Below are positions 1-8,643 of a stretch of DNA of 64,000 bases, one piece after another. Both the position numbers and the translations under genes were made by a program. Source of the DNA: CAZYFH01 sp965197395 (lineage in GTDB: Bacteria; Acidobacteriota; Vicinamibacteria; Vicinamibacterales; UBA8438); contig CBDANB010000007.1 of NCBI GenBank assembly GCA_965197395.1, positions 558,001 to 622,000 of the forward strand. Reading direction: 5' to 3'. Every line of letters begins with the position of its first letter. The first letter of the stretch is position 1. Below the pieces are notes generated by a model that saw only the letters and a program-made list of their open reading frames with translations, made no database searches and was not told where the DNA came from.

Positions 1-1284
1 CCGCTCGCGGTAGGTTGTCACATACGACGGATCGCGTCCGGTGTACTCGTCGTTGGCGAACAGGTTGGCGATCGACGCGGCGCTCGAGAAGTTGCGCGTG
101 AACGTCTCGACGAAGGACGCGATCGACGTACTGAGCTCGTCGTCCGTCACCGTCTCCGACCGAATGCGATCGATCTCCTCGAGCACGATGGCCGACGCGC
201 GCGCGACCGTTTCGCTACGCGACTGAAAGCTGGCGCGGAACGCTCCGTCGTAATAGGTGCCCAGCCCGAACGCCGAGGAGGCGCCGTACGCGAGCCCCTC
301 GTCCGAGCGGATGCGGGTGAGCAGACGAGCGCTGAAGCCTCCGCCACCCAGGATGTCGTTCATGACGATCAGGGCGTAGCGATCCGGGTTGTCCCGCATC
401 GTGCCCAGATGACCGATCGACACCCGGCCCTGGTTCACATCGGCCTTGTCGACGAGATACAACCCGGGCCTCGGCTCGTAGTTCGGCACCGGCACCGGCC
501 CCGCGGCGGCGGCGCGTGCCGGCCAGTCCGACATTCGAGCCTCGAGCTTGGGGAGAATCTCGTCCGGCTCGACGTCGCCGGAGATCGCGAAGATGAAGCT
601 CCCCGGATGGAGGTGCTCGCGATGGAACGCCGTGAGATCGTCGCGGGTAATCTCGGCGACCGATGCCTGCGTCGTCGGCATCGTCGTGAAGTGCGTGGCC
701 CCGCGCAGCAGACGGCCCCACTCGCGTCCCTCGATGCTCTGCGTGCTGTCGTTCCGCCGCTCCATCTGCTGCAGGACCTGGCTCTTCGCCAACTCCAGCC
801 GATCCTGATCGAACCGCGGGTGGCGCACCATGTCGAACAGGAGGTCGAGGGCACGGTCCAGATCCTTCGTCAGGCTGTTGACGCTGGCGCGCCCAATCGT
901 CGTGCCGACGTTGCTGCCGAGCTGCGCCGCCAGAAACGCCGCCTCCTCGTCAAACTCAGTCGGCGTCATCCCAGTCGTGCCGCCGGCGCGCATCTGACTG
1001 CCGACCAGACCGGCCAGACCGGCCTTGTCCGACGGCTCGAGGTAGTCGCCGGTGCGCACCAGGACCGACACGGTGACCAGCGGCAGCGTGCGGTCCGGGA
1101 CCACGAAGGCCACGACATCGTTCGACAACACGTGGCGATGGCTCGCCGCGTCCGGTGGCTCGAACGTCAGCGAGTCGAATGTCAGGTCATTTGGATGGGC
1201 CGGGATCTGCTGAGCACCGGCCGGCAGCGCGACGACGACGAGCAGAGCGCAAAGCATCAGCATGCGCCGCGTGGCGGTGCTCAT
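1..1284 (-). CDS. M16-family peptidase-like subunit lacking the zinc motif (partial)
   Basis: The gene runs off the left edge; about 428 residues are visible. The start at 1284 gives a signal peptide of hydrophobic residues ending near ALPAGAQQ, so the protein is exported. The N-terminal domain matches the M16 (insulinase-like) fold, but the place where the active subunit has HxxEH reads GLAGLVGSQM, so no zinc ligands are visible. This is known for the inactive partner in M16B heterodimers. Its ATG overlaps the stop of the upstream gene as ATGA, which suggests translational coupling and a fixed 1:1 partnership with the catalytic subunit. The pairing is inferred from family knowledge. Confidence 0.85.
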   Translation of the reverse strand, partial: MSTATRRMLMLCALLVVVALPAGAQQIPAHPNDLTFDSLTFEPPDAASHRHVLSNDVVAFVVPDRTLPLVTVSVLVRTGDYLEPSDKAGLAGLVGSQMRAGGTTGMTPTEFDEEAAFLAAQLGSNVGTTIGRASVNSLTKDLDRALDLLFDMVRHPRFDQDRLELAKSQVLQQMERRNDSTQSIEGREWGRLLRGATHFTTMPTTQASVAEITRDDLTAFHREHLHPGSFIFAISGDVEPDEILPKLEARMSDWPARAAAAGPVPVPNYEPRPGLYLVDKADVNQGRVSIGHLGTMRDNPDRYALIVMNDILGGGGFSARLLTRIRSDEGLAYGASSAFGLGTYYDGAFRASFQSRSETVARASAIVLEEIDRIRSETVTDDELSTSIASFVETFTRNFSSAASIANLFANDEYTGRDPSYVTTYRER

Positions 1285-3020
1285 CGTCCACCTCCGAGCT
1301 CCTCGAGGCGTTGCTCGACGAGCGCGATCAGCGCCTGCGCCATGTCCTGGTTTTCCGGCGGGGCCTGCGTCAGCATCTGGTCCGCCTGCGCGAGGAACTG
1401 GTTGGCCTGCTCCTCCGTCATCTGGGCGAGCATGCCTCGCATCTGTCCGATCTGCTGACGCTCTTCGTCGCTCAACCCAGCCAGCAGCGGGTTCTCTTCA
1501 GTCGGTGCGCTCTCGTCGCGATAATAAATCGCGACCGCGCGGGTCTCGGGTGTGAAATAGGTGTTGGCGACCCGTGTGATGTCATCCGCGGTCACCGCGT
1601 CGTAGAGCGCAGGATCGGTGTTGATATGCTCCCACCCGCGGTTCCCCTCGCGGATGAGGAGCTGCATCATCAACCCGAAGTTGCTCCGCAGGTTCCGGAA
1701 GTTGCCGGCAGCGTTTTGGTTCTTGACCTTCTGTAGCTCACGCTCGCTCACCGGCTCCATCTTGAGCCGTTCCAGCTCCGCGTAGATCGCCCGTTCCACG
1801 TCCTCCGGCGTCCGCCCCTGCTTGGCCGTCCCACGCAACTCGAACATCCCCTCGAACTGAAAGCCCGACTGACCACCGGACGCCCCCGTCGCCACCTCTT
1901 GCTCCTCGACCAGCGCCTTGTACAGACGCCCGGTGCGTCCATTGAGCAGCTGTCCCAGCACGACGAGCGCCGGCTCGTCGACGTGCCCGTCACGCACCGA
2001 CTGGTAGCGAATCGTCACCTGCGGGTTCGTCTCCGCGTAGGCGACCATGCGCTTTTCGGCCAGCTGGGTCATCTCGCGTGTCCGCGGCTCGAGCGGCGGC
2101 CGCTCGCCGCGTTCCAGACCCCCGAAATACCGCTCGGCCAACGCGACCGCCTCATCCGGGTCGAAATCGCCGACCAGCGCCATCGCGAGATTGTTCGGCG
2201 CGTAATACGTATCGAAGAACGCCAGCGCCTCGTCACGGGTCACCCCCTCGAGATCACTCGGCCATCCAACGACCGGCCACCCGTAGGGCGACGACTGCCA
2301 GAACATCGCGTCGAACTGCTCCTGGAACTTCCCAATCGGCGTGCTATCCGTCCGCATGCGCCGCTCTTCGTACACCACGTCGCGCTCCGCGTAAAACTCC
2401 CGGAACACCGGGCTCGAGAGGCGATCGCTCTCCATCCAGAACCAAAGCTCCAGCTTGTTGGCCGGGACATTCACGATGTACATCGTGAAGTCATAGCTCG
2501 TCATCGCATTCAGCCCGGATGCGCCCTGCCCGGTATACACGCGCGAAAAGTCCTCCTTGATCAGCAGGTCGCTTTGGCGATCCAGCAGCGCCTCGAACTC
2601 GGTCAGCATCTCCTGATGCCGTGGCGAGCGAGCCGCTGGATCCGAGGGGTCCTCGAGCTGACCGAGCTCGAACGCGCGGTTCAGCTCGACCTCCTCCGCT
2701 TGGATATCCGCGCGGAGCGCGTCGAGCTCGGCGATGATCTGCAGGTCCTCTTCGATGTTCTGGGTGCCGAGCGTCTCGGTCCCCTTGAACATCATGTGCT
2801 CGAAGAGATGTGCCACGCCCGTGATGCCCGGTCGCTCGTAAACCGAGCCCACCTTGGCCACCCACCCGGCAGAGATGTTCGGATCGCCCGAGCGTGGGAC
2901 GAGGAGCAGCGTCAGGCCGTTGTCGAGCTCGTGCTCGATGACCCCGACTTCCTGGGCCGCACTCGGCGCGGCCAGCAAACCGACGAGCGCGACGATCGCG
3001 CAGACTTTCGACTGGGGCAT
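1281..3020 (-). CDS. Secreted M16-family zinc peptidase, catalytic subunit
   Basis: About 579 residues. The start chosen at 3020 gives MPQSKVC followed by a hydrophobic stretch and APSAAQE, a normal signal peptide; an in-frame ATG 15 bases upstream would put acidic residue E2 ahead of it. The inverted zinc motif HLFEH, followed by MMFKGT, lies near residue 75, and a downstream RDVVYEE segment could supply the third ligand. The N and C halves follow the M16 two-domain layout. It is longer than typical 420-450-residue bacterial M16B proteins because of a charged insertion after the zinc motif. It is likely periplasmic and works with the downstream subunit. Confidence 0.9.
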   Translation of the reverse strand: MPQSKVCAIVALVGLLAAPSAAQEVGVIEHELDNGLTLLLVPRSGDPNISAGWVAKVGSVYERPGITGVAHLFEHMMFKGTETLGTQNIEEDLQIIAELDALRADIQAEEVELNRAFELGQLEDPSDPAARSPRHQEMLTEFEALLDRQSDLLIKEDFSRVYTGQGASGLNAMTSYDFTMYIVNVPANKLELWFWMESDRLSSPVFREFYAERDVVYEERRMRTDSTPIGKFQEQFDAMFWQSSPYGWPVVGWPSDLEGVTRDEALAFFDTYYAPNNLAMALVGDFDPDEAVALAERYFGGLERGERPPLEPRTREMTQLAEKRMVAYAETNPQVTIRYQSVRDGHVDEPALVVLGQLLNGRTGRLYKALVEEQEVATGASGGQSGFQFEGMFELRGTAKQGRTPEDVERAIYAELERLKMEPVSERELQKVKNQNAAGNFRNLRSNFGLMMQLLIREGNRGWEHINTDPALYDAVTADDITRVANTYFTPETRAVAIYYRDESAPTEENPLLAGLSDEERQQIGQMRGMLAQMTEEQANQFLAQADQMLTQAPPENQDMAQALIALVEQRLEELGGGR

Positions 3021-3051
3021 GATCCGAAACTCCAAGATTAACCGTCGTAGC

Positions 3052-3069
3052 GCAGGGCTTCAGCCCTGC
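3052..3069. repeat. REP-like intergenic hairpin
   Basis: A perfect 8-bp inverted repeat (GCAGGGCT, a 2-nt loop, AGCCCTGC) lies between the divergent M16 and cupin genes. Such GCAGGGCTTCAGCCCTGC hairpins look like dispersed intergenic repeats. A role as terminator or REP-like repeat is an inference; there is no clear U-tract. Confidence 0.5.
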
Positions 3070-3214
3070 CGACCGCCGCCGCCCCACGAGTCTCGCACAG
3101 TCGCGACACGCAGACCAAGCCACCCAACTCCTGGGCGGCGAGCGTCCAGGGCGGGTTCGGCCAGGCTCGCGCAGTCATCCCTTGCTCTACAATGGCGCCC
3201 CGGGAGGTAGGACC

Positions 3215-3682
3215 GTGACCCAGACTTCACGACTCGTGATGAGCGTCGCGCTGCTACTGGCGCTGTGTGCCGGCGTCGCCGCGCTCGGGGGAGCGCAGCC
3301 ATCTCCGGCCGGCGAAGCGCCGGTGGTGATGAACTGGAGATCCGCCGAGTGGGGTCCGCCCTCCAACCGCCCGCGATACCCGGCCGGGCTGCGGAACGCG
3401 CCCATCTCAACGGATCCCGGGACGGGCGGCGTCACATATCTCGCGCGGTTTCCAGCAGGCTCCCGGTTCGACATGCACTGGCACACCCATACGGAAACGG
3501 TCGTCGTGCTGGAAGGCGCGGTAGACATCATCCTCGACGGCACTCGCCGCACGGCCACCGAGGGCAGCTACATCATCGTCCCCGGCACGGCACATCACGA
3601 GTGGCGGGTGCATGAAGACGCCGACGTCGTGCTCTTCGCGCGTCGAGACGGTCCGCCCGACTTTCATTTCGTCGAGCCGTGA
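3215..3682 (+). CDS. Secreted small cupin-domain protein
   Basis: The GTG start at 3215 is preceded by GGGAGG at 3202-3207, which decides against a TTG further upstream. The protein has about 155 residues: a signal peptide (hydrophobic run ending near GGAQPSP) followed by one cupin barrel. The metal-binding motif reads HWHTHTE in box 1, and PGTAHHEW belongs to box 2, so a metal site is probably intact. Small exported cupins of this type are often of unknown substrate. It stands alone, divergent from the M16 pair and just upstream of tRNA-Phe. The enzyme activity cannot be named from sequence. Confidence 0.85.
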   Translation: MTQTSRLVMSVALLLALCAGVAALGGAQPSPAGEAPVVMNWRSAEWGPPSNRPRYPAGLRNAPISTDPGTGGVTYLARFPAGSRFDMHWHTHTETVVVLEGAVDIILDGTRRTATEGSYIIVPGTAHHEWRVHEDADVVLFARRDGPPDFHFVEP

Positions 3683-3821
3683 GCGTCGGTGGGAAGGGTT
3701 GGCTTGGGACGTCTTCCAAGCGCGTTGCAAGCAGGGATGGATCTGAAATATGGTTAGAGGCCGCGCCGCTCCCAACGGCGCTACTAAGTCGTTGCAGCAG
3801 GAGCGGTTGCTTCCCCCACGG

Positions 3822-3897
3822 GCCGAGGTAGCTCAGTTGGTAGAGCACATGACTGAAAATCATGGTGTCGGCAGTTCAATTCTGCCCCTCGGCACCA
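3822..3897 (+). tRNA. tRNA-Phe (GAA)
   Basis: A complete cloverleaf. The acceptor stem GCCGAGG pairs with CCTCGGC, followed by discriminator A and an encoded CCA. The anticodon stem CATGA/TCATG encloses the loop CTGAAAA with anticodon GAA at 3855-3857. The T-arm contains GTTCAAT. Its 3' half is the integration site of the genomic island to the right. Confidence 0.97.
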
Positions 3898-3906
3898 CCC
3901 TTTCTC
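3850..3906. repeat. attL-like core, tRNA-Phe 3' end
   Basis: A 57-bp sequence from the anticodon stem through the CCA end and 9 bases beyond, identical to 42848-42904. The bases just outside (ACA here, CGT at the other copy, on the left) differ, so the repeat has sharp edges. Confidence 0.93.
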
Positions 3907-5242
3907 CTTTCGTTTCAACGGGTTCCGCACTTCGCACGGTAGTGGCAATATCCGGCTGATCTGTCGTTTGTGCGACGAATGTGCGACGGTTTCCAGCTTC
4001 CAGGTTCGCCAGAGCCTGTTCTAACCGCAGCGGCGTGCTGGCGAGATACCGGCTCGTGGTCGTGATGTTCGCGTGTCCGAGGAAGTCACGCACGTCATGA
4101 TCGGACGCCCCGGACTCTCGGAGCCGAGACGCGAACTCTCGGCGCAAGTCGCGAGTCTGAAGATCGCTAATGCCCGCTCGGCGGCAGGTGCCTGCCCACG
4201 CCGTCTTGACCGAGTTAACCTTCTCTCCGACACGATTGCCGAACACGAACGCCTTCGGGCCGAAGGCCGCGCCATCTGGGCCATGCTGGCGCATCTCTAG
4301 TTCGGCGCTCAGCCGAGCGCCAATCGGAATCGGCCTAAGTCGATACGTCTTGGTGTTCGAGGCTGGAAGCATGAGCCACCGAGGCTTGCCGTCTTCGTCT
4401 CGACGAATTTGATTCCATGTCAGATTCAACAGTTCGCCGACCCGGCATCCCGTGAACAAGAGCGCGACGATCAACGCTCGCAAGTGATCGCCAGCGTGCT
4501 GCGACAGTCGATCTTCCTCACCAGGTTCGAGTCGCCGATGACGCGGTGTCTCAGCGCGCGAGTCCAGCTTCACGACGGTCACCCCGTGCCGTTTGAATGG
4601 GCTCTCGGCGGTGTAGCCCTCGGCCACAGCGAAAGAAAACACATGCCGCAGGCGAGCCAATAGCCGGTTGATGCCGACTTCCCCGCCCTTGCAGCCGGGA
4701 CGCACGCGATCGGTGGACGCGCACGCCTTGGCCTGGGAGCGGCGTCCATCACGGATTGCCTCGACGTCCGCCTTGTTGATCGCGGTGAGCGGCTTGTGTT
4801 CGAGCCGGACCGTGGTCCCACCAGCGGCAGGCACTTCCGCACGTCGCAGGACGCCCAGGTGCCATTCCATGATCTGCTGAGCGGCAGGTCGTCGGGTTGG
4901 CACCCGCACATGCCGTTCAAGATACCGGTCAACAAGATCACCGAACGTGAGCCGCGCATCGGTCGTCGGCGCGCCGCTGTCGATCAACTTGCCCTCGCGG
5001 ATCTGCGCCCGTAGCCGATCCCGAGTCGCCTCGGCTTCGCTCTTGCTCATCCAGTAGCCGGGGGGTTTGTTGGCGACCTTGTGCAAACTCCACCGATGCT
5101 CCTTGCCGTCGTATTTGAAGCCGAAGTGCCACGGATGGGCACACTTCGACCACTGACGGCGGGGGCAACCGCACCGCTTCTTCAAGCCGCCGTTGTCTCG
5201 CACGTTGACGGAGCGCCCGTTGGGTAGGGTTCGGATTCTCAT
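3860..5242 (-). CDS. Tyrosine recombinase (phage-type integrase) of the island
   Basis: The start at 5242 is set by AAGGAGG five bases upstream; a GTG at 5356 would add 38 unneeded residues. About 460 residues: an N-terminal region with cysteines (RCGCPRRQWSKC) and an arm-type DNA-binding part, a core-binding domain, then the catalytic domain. Catalytic motifs visible are TGCRVGELLNLTW (first Arg), RDLRREFAS (box II, with Arg where His is usual) and GHANITTTSRYL (His and nucleophile Tyr). The last residues (RGRIELPTP) and the stop are read from the antisense of tRNA-Phe, inside the att core. Likely the enzyme that inserted the island. Confidence 0.92.
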   Translation of the reverse strand: MRIRTLPNGRSVNVRDNGGLKKRCGCPRRQWSKCAHPWHFGFKYDGKEHRWSLHKVANKPPGYWMSKSEAEATRDRLRAQIREGKLIDSGAPTTDARLTFGDLVDRYLERHVRVPTRRPAAQQIMEWHLGVLRRAEVPAAGGTTVRLEHKPLTAINKADVEAIRDGRRSQAKACASTDRVRPGCKGGEVGINRLLARLRHVFSFAVAEGYTAESPFKRHGVTVVKLDSRAETPRHRRLEPGEEDRLSQHAGDHLRALIVALLFTGCRVGELLNLTWNQIRRDEDGKPRWLMLPASNTKTYRLRPIPIGARLSAELEMRQHGPDGAAFGPKAFVFGNRVGEKVNSVKTAWAGTCRRAGISDLQTRDLRREFASRLRESGASDHDVRDFLGHANITTTSRYLASTPLRLEQALANLEAGNRRTFVAQTTDQPDIATTVRSAEPVETKGERVVPRGRIELPTP

Positions 5243-5372
5243 ACAGCCTCCTTGCTGTGGAGCCGTCGGTCTGCGGCGCTGAGGGATAATCTGCGGCAGG
5301 CCGTCGGCAGTTGGCGCTGCTGACGCGCTTAGGGGCGTCGGTTCGTGCTGTTTCACGACCGACGCTCCGTCT

Positions 5373-5409
5373 ATTATACGCCGCCTGCCCGCGTTGACCC
5401 CGCTATAAT
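5373..5409. promoter_or_regulatory. Divergent promoter region between integrase and kinase
   Basis: A perfect -10 hexamer TATAAT lies on the plus strand at 5404-5409, 12 bases before the kinase ATG at 5422. There is no Shine-Dalgarno sequence, so the kinase transcript would be nearly leaderless. On the minus strand another TATAAT (complement of 5373-5378) points to the integrase. No good -35 hexamers are seen for either. Confidence 0.5.
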
Positions 5410-5421
5410 CGGCACCAGTTC

Positions 5422-8094
5422 ATGCCTCTCACGCCTGGCGTTCGCCTTGGCGTCTACGACGTCGCCGCCCAGATCGGCAAGGGCGGCATGGGCGAAGTGT
5501 GGCGCGCGCGCGACACCAAGCTCGACCGCGACGTGGCGCTCAAGGTCTTGCCCGACCTGTTCGCGAATGACGCCGAGCGGCTGGGCCGCTTCCAGCGAGA
5601 GGCCAAGGTTCTCGCGTCCCTCAATCACCCGAACATCGGCAGCATCTACGGCCTCGAAGAATCGGACGGCGTCCAGGCGCTGGTCCTCGAGCTCATCGAG
5701 GGGCCGACCCTGGCAGAGCGCATCGCGCAAGGACCGATTCCGCTCGACGACGCGCTTCCCATCGCGAGGCAGATTGCCGAAGCACTTGAAGCCGCGCACG
5801 AACAGGGGATCATCCACCGCGACCTGAAGCCGGCCAATGTGAAGGTGAAGCCGGACGGGTCGGTCAAGGTGTTGGACTTTGGATTGGCGAAGGCGTTTCA
5901 GCCGGACGCCAGCGACCCCGGCGTCTCGGCCTCGCCCACGATCTCCCTCACAGCGGCTGCGACGCAGATGGGGATGGTGATCGGGACGGCGGCTTACATG
6001 GCTCCCGAGCAAGCCGGTGGCAAGGAAGTGGACAAGCGTGCGGATGTGTGGGCCTTCGGCGTCGTGCTCTTCGAGATGTTGACGGGGAGCAGGCCATTCG
6101 TCGGTGACGACGTGTCAAAGACATTGGCCCGCGTCATCGACCGCGATCCGGATTGGAGTGCACTGCCGAAGAACGTGCCACCTGTGCTCGGGACGTTCTT
6201 GCGTGGTTGCCTGGAGAAGAACCCCAAGCAGCGGGTCCACGACATTGCCGATGTGCGACTGTCGATGGAGGGCGCGTTCGAGACAGCGGTCGCCAATGCC
6301 GAACTGATGGTCGTGCCGACGCGCCAATTTTGGCAGCGGCCTGCCGGCATTGCCGCAGCCTTGCTGGCGGCGGTCGCACTCGGCGGCCTTGCCGTCTGGA
6401 GCCTGGTGCGTCCCGCTCCCCAAGCGATCACGCGCTTCGAGGTGCCGCTGCGGGGAGCGACAGGCTTCAACGGCCCCGGACGGCATGTCGTTGCCGTGTC
6501 ACCGGATGGTCGTCACATCGTCTACAACACGACCGACGGCTTGTCGCTCAGGTCGCTCGACGAGGTCACACCGGTGCTCGTGGCGGGCACCGACGGGAAC
6601 GCCCGCGAGCCGTTCTTCTCGGCGGACGGCGCGTGGATCGGCTTCTATGCGTCGGGACAACTGAAGAAGGTGGCGGTGAGCGGCGGGGCAGCGGTGACGT
6701 TGGGCGACGCCGCGAACCCGTTTGGCGCCAGTTGGGGTGCCGACGACATGATTCTCTACGGCCAGGGATCGGACGGCATCTGGCGCGTGCCGGGAACGAG
6801 CGGCACGCCTGAGGTCGTCATCACGATGGAGGAAGGGGAACGAGCAACCGGGCCACAGATGCTCCCTGGTGGCGAGTGGGTGCTGTTCTCGCTGCAGCCG
6901 GTTGGCGTCACCTCATGGGAGCAGGCGCAGATCGTCATGGAGTCGCTGGCGACCGGAGAGCGCGTGACGCTGATCGAGGGTGGGCACGATGCGCGCTATG
7001 TGGAGACGGGGCATCTGGTATACGACCTGGACGGGGTGGTGTTCGCAGTGGCGTTCGATCTCGACGCGCGTGAGGTGCGTGGCGGGCCGGTGCCGCTGGT
7101 CGAAGGCGTCGCGGATACGATTGGCACCGGGTCGTCTCAGTTCAGCGTCGCGCGCAACGGCTCGCTCGTCTATGTGCCGGACACGGGCGGCGGCGCCAGT
7201 GGCGTCTCCCTCGCGTGGGTCAGCCGCACCGGCGAGGAAACGCTGACGGCCGCCCCTCCGCGCGCCTACGGTGACGTCCGCGTGTCACCCGACGGAACTC
7301 GCGTCGCGGCGGGCGTGGACGACGACAACCCCGACATTTGGATCTGGCACTTCGACCAAGGTCCGCTGACCCGGCTGACGTTCGATGAGAGCTACGACAA
7401 CTATCCCCTGTGGACGCCGGACGGCGAGCGGGTGGTGTTTGCTTCGAGTCGAGACGGCGGCGGCTTGTTCTGGAAAGCGGCCGATGGGACCGGCGAGGTC
7501 GAGCAGCTTCTGGAACGCACGGACCTTGTCGTTCCGTGGGGGTGGGCTGCCGATGGCCGGTTACTGTTCGAGCAAGCGCCCGGAGATATCGGCCTGCTCA
7601 CCGTCGAGGGTGACCGGACGGTGGAGATGCTGCTGGAGTCGGAATTTGAGGAAGAGACCCCGGCGCTCTCCTCGGACGGCCGCTGGCTCGCCTACCAATC
7701 GGACGAGTCTGGCGAGCCGCAAATTTACGTCCAGCCGTTTCCGAACATGGACGATGGAAAGTGGCAAATCTCGACGAACCAAGTCCAAGCCTTTGATCCC
7801 GTGTGGTCGCCGGATGGGCGGCAGCTGTTCTTCCGCGCGGCGTCATATCAGATGATGGTCGCTGAGGTGGGGACCGAGCCGACGTTCAATCCCGGCACGC
7901 CGACAGAGGTCTTTGGCACAGGCATCTACACCGGAGGTGGGGGTGGCCGACGTTACGATCTCGCACCCGACGGGGAACGCTTTCTGATGCGAAAGCCCGG
8001 CGGGGAGCAGACCGCCGGAGAGGACGCCTTCACCGGGATGATCGTGGTGGAGAACTGGTTCGAGGAACTCAAAGCACGAGTCCCGCTGCCGTAG
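5422..8094 (+). CDS. Membrane serine/threonine protein kinase with TolB/WD40-like propeller
   Basis: 890 residues, intact. The kinase domain spans about residues 10-285: glycine loop GKGGMGEV near 19-26, catalytic Lys in VALKVL near 41, HRDLKPANV near 132, DFG near 152 and APE near 194. One transmembrane helix lies near 308-329 (AAALLAAVALGGLAVWSLV). The C-terminal 560 residues carry repeated SPDG/TPDG-type blades of a beta-propeller, presumably periplasmic. Such PknB-type kinases with PD40 propellers are abundant in acidobacteria; ligands and substrates are unknown. It lies just inside the left island end and probably has a near-leaderless transcript. Confidence 0.93.
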   Translation: MPLTPGVRLGVYDVAAQIGKGGMGEVWRARDTKLDRDVALKVLPDLFANDAERLGRFQREAKVLASLNHPNIGSIYGLEESDGVQALVLELIEGPTLAERIAQGPIPLDDALPIARQIAEALEAAHEQGIIHRDLKPANVKVKPDGSVKVLDFGLAKAFQPDASDPGVSASPTISLTAAATQMGMVIGTAAYMAPEQAGGKEVDKRADVWAFGVVLFEMLTGSRPFVGDDVSKTLARVIDRDPDWSALPKNVPPVLGTFLRGCLEKNPKQRVHDIADVRLSMEGAFETAVANAELMVVPTRQFWQRPAGIAAALLAAVALGGLAVWSLVRPAPQAITRFEVPLRGATGFNGPGRHVVAVSPDGRHIVYNTTDGLSLRSLDEVTPVLVAGTDGNAREPFFSADGAWIGFYASGQLKKVAVSGGAAVTLGDAANPFGASWGADDMILYGQGSDGIWRVPGTSGTPEVVITMEEGERATGPQMLPGGEWVLFSLQPVGVTSWEQAQIVMESLATGERVTLIEGGHDARYVETGHLVYDLDGVVFAVAFDLDAREVRGGPVPLVEGVADTIGTGSSQFSVARNGSLVYVPDTGGGASGVSLAWVSRTGEETLTAAPPRAYGDVRVSPDGTRVAAGVDDDNPDIWIWHFDQGPLTRLTFDESYDNYPLWTPDGERVVFASSRDGGGLFWKAADGTGEVEQLLERTDLVVPWGWAADGRLLFEQAPGDIGLLTVEGDRTVEMLLESEFEEETPALSSDGRWLAYQSDESGEPQIYVQPFPNMDDGKWQISTNQVQAFDPVWSPDGRQLFFRAASYQMMVAEVGTEPTFNPGTPTEVFGTGIYTGGGGGRRYDLAPDGERFLMRKPGGEQTAGEDAFTGMIVVENWFEELKARVPLP

Positions 8095-8643
8095 CCCAGC
8101 ACCCGGCCCAGCGCCACCGCCAGGCCGGCTGTTTCTCACACTATTCAGTTGTCAAAGAGCGCCGGCTATTCCGCCCCATCCTGAACCGGCGAGTCCGGCC
8201 TTCCGAAGGCCGAACGCAGGCGAATCCTGCATCCCGTCGCACATCCGGTCGCACACGACACCGACCCCGGACAGGCTATCCCCGTCTTTACGGCTCCGAT
8301 CCACGCTGGCTCGCATGACCGGGAGTCATGTGCTCGACTCTCGACGCGACTTGGTTTCACCCTCGTTCTGGCTCGCCGCTCCTTCCCCAACGGCACGACG
8401 CGCGCCTTCGGTGTGGTGGCGTTGGCTCATGGCCTCACCCTACGGGTGTGAGCCATAGAGCCAAAAGAAGCAGCCACCTCCAGGGCATGGTTGGTATGGC
8501 GCTGCATGGCCTCGGAGCCACGAAGCCATTCAGGTTGACTCTTAGGCGCCCCGCGGCGAGCAAGTCCACCTCACGGCCCTGCCGACCCGGTCAGAGCGGA
8601 CTTGGCAGCGGTCCCGCAAATGCCCGAGAGCGTCGGTCACGTC
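8095..8643. other. Gene-free stretch with a strong hairpin
   Basis: No convincing gene. A long imperfect hairpin occupies 8422-8464: TTGGCTC-ATGGC-CTCACCC, loop TAC, then the matching arm GGGTGTGAG-CCAT-AGAGCCAA, about 19 pairs with bulges. It lacks a U-tract on the plus strand. A second short palindrome CATGAC/GTCATG lies near 8316-8332. Function unknown; it may be a remnant of a repeat or a structured RNA. Confidence 0.45.

Noticed and set aside
409..1458. Long open frame opposite the M16 peptidase genes
   Set aside because: High GC gives long antisense frames; it has no domain pattern and the M16 genes on the other strand have motifs, signal peptides and coupling.
5393..5398. TTGACC as -35 for the kinase promoter
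   Set aside because: Only 5 bases separate it from TATAAT at 5404, far from the needed ~17.
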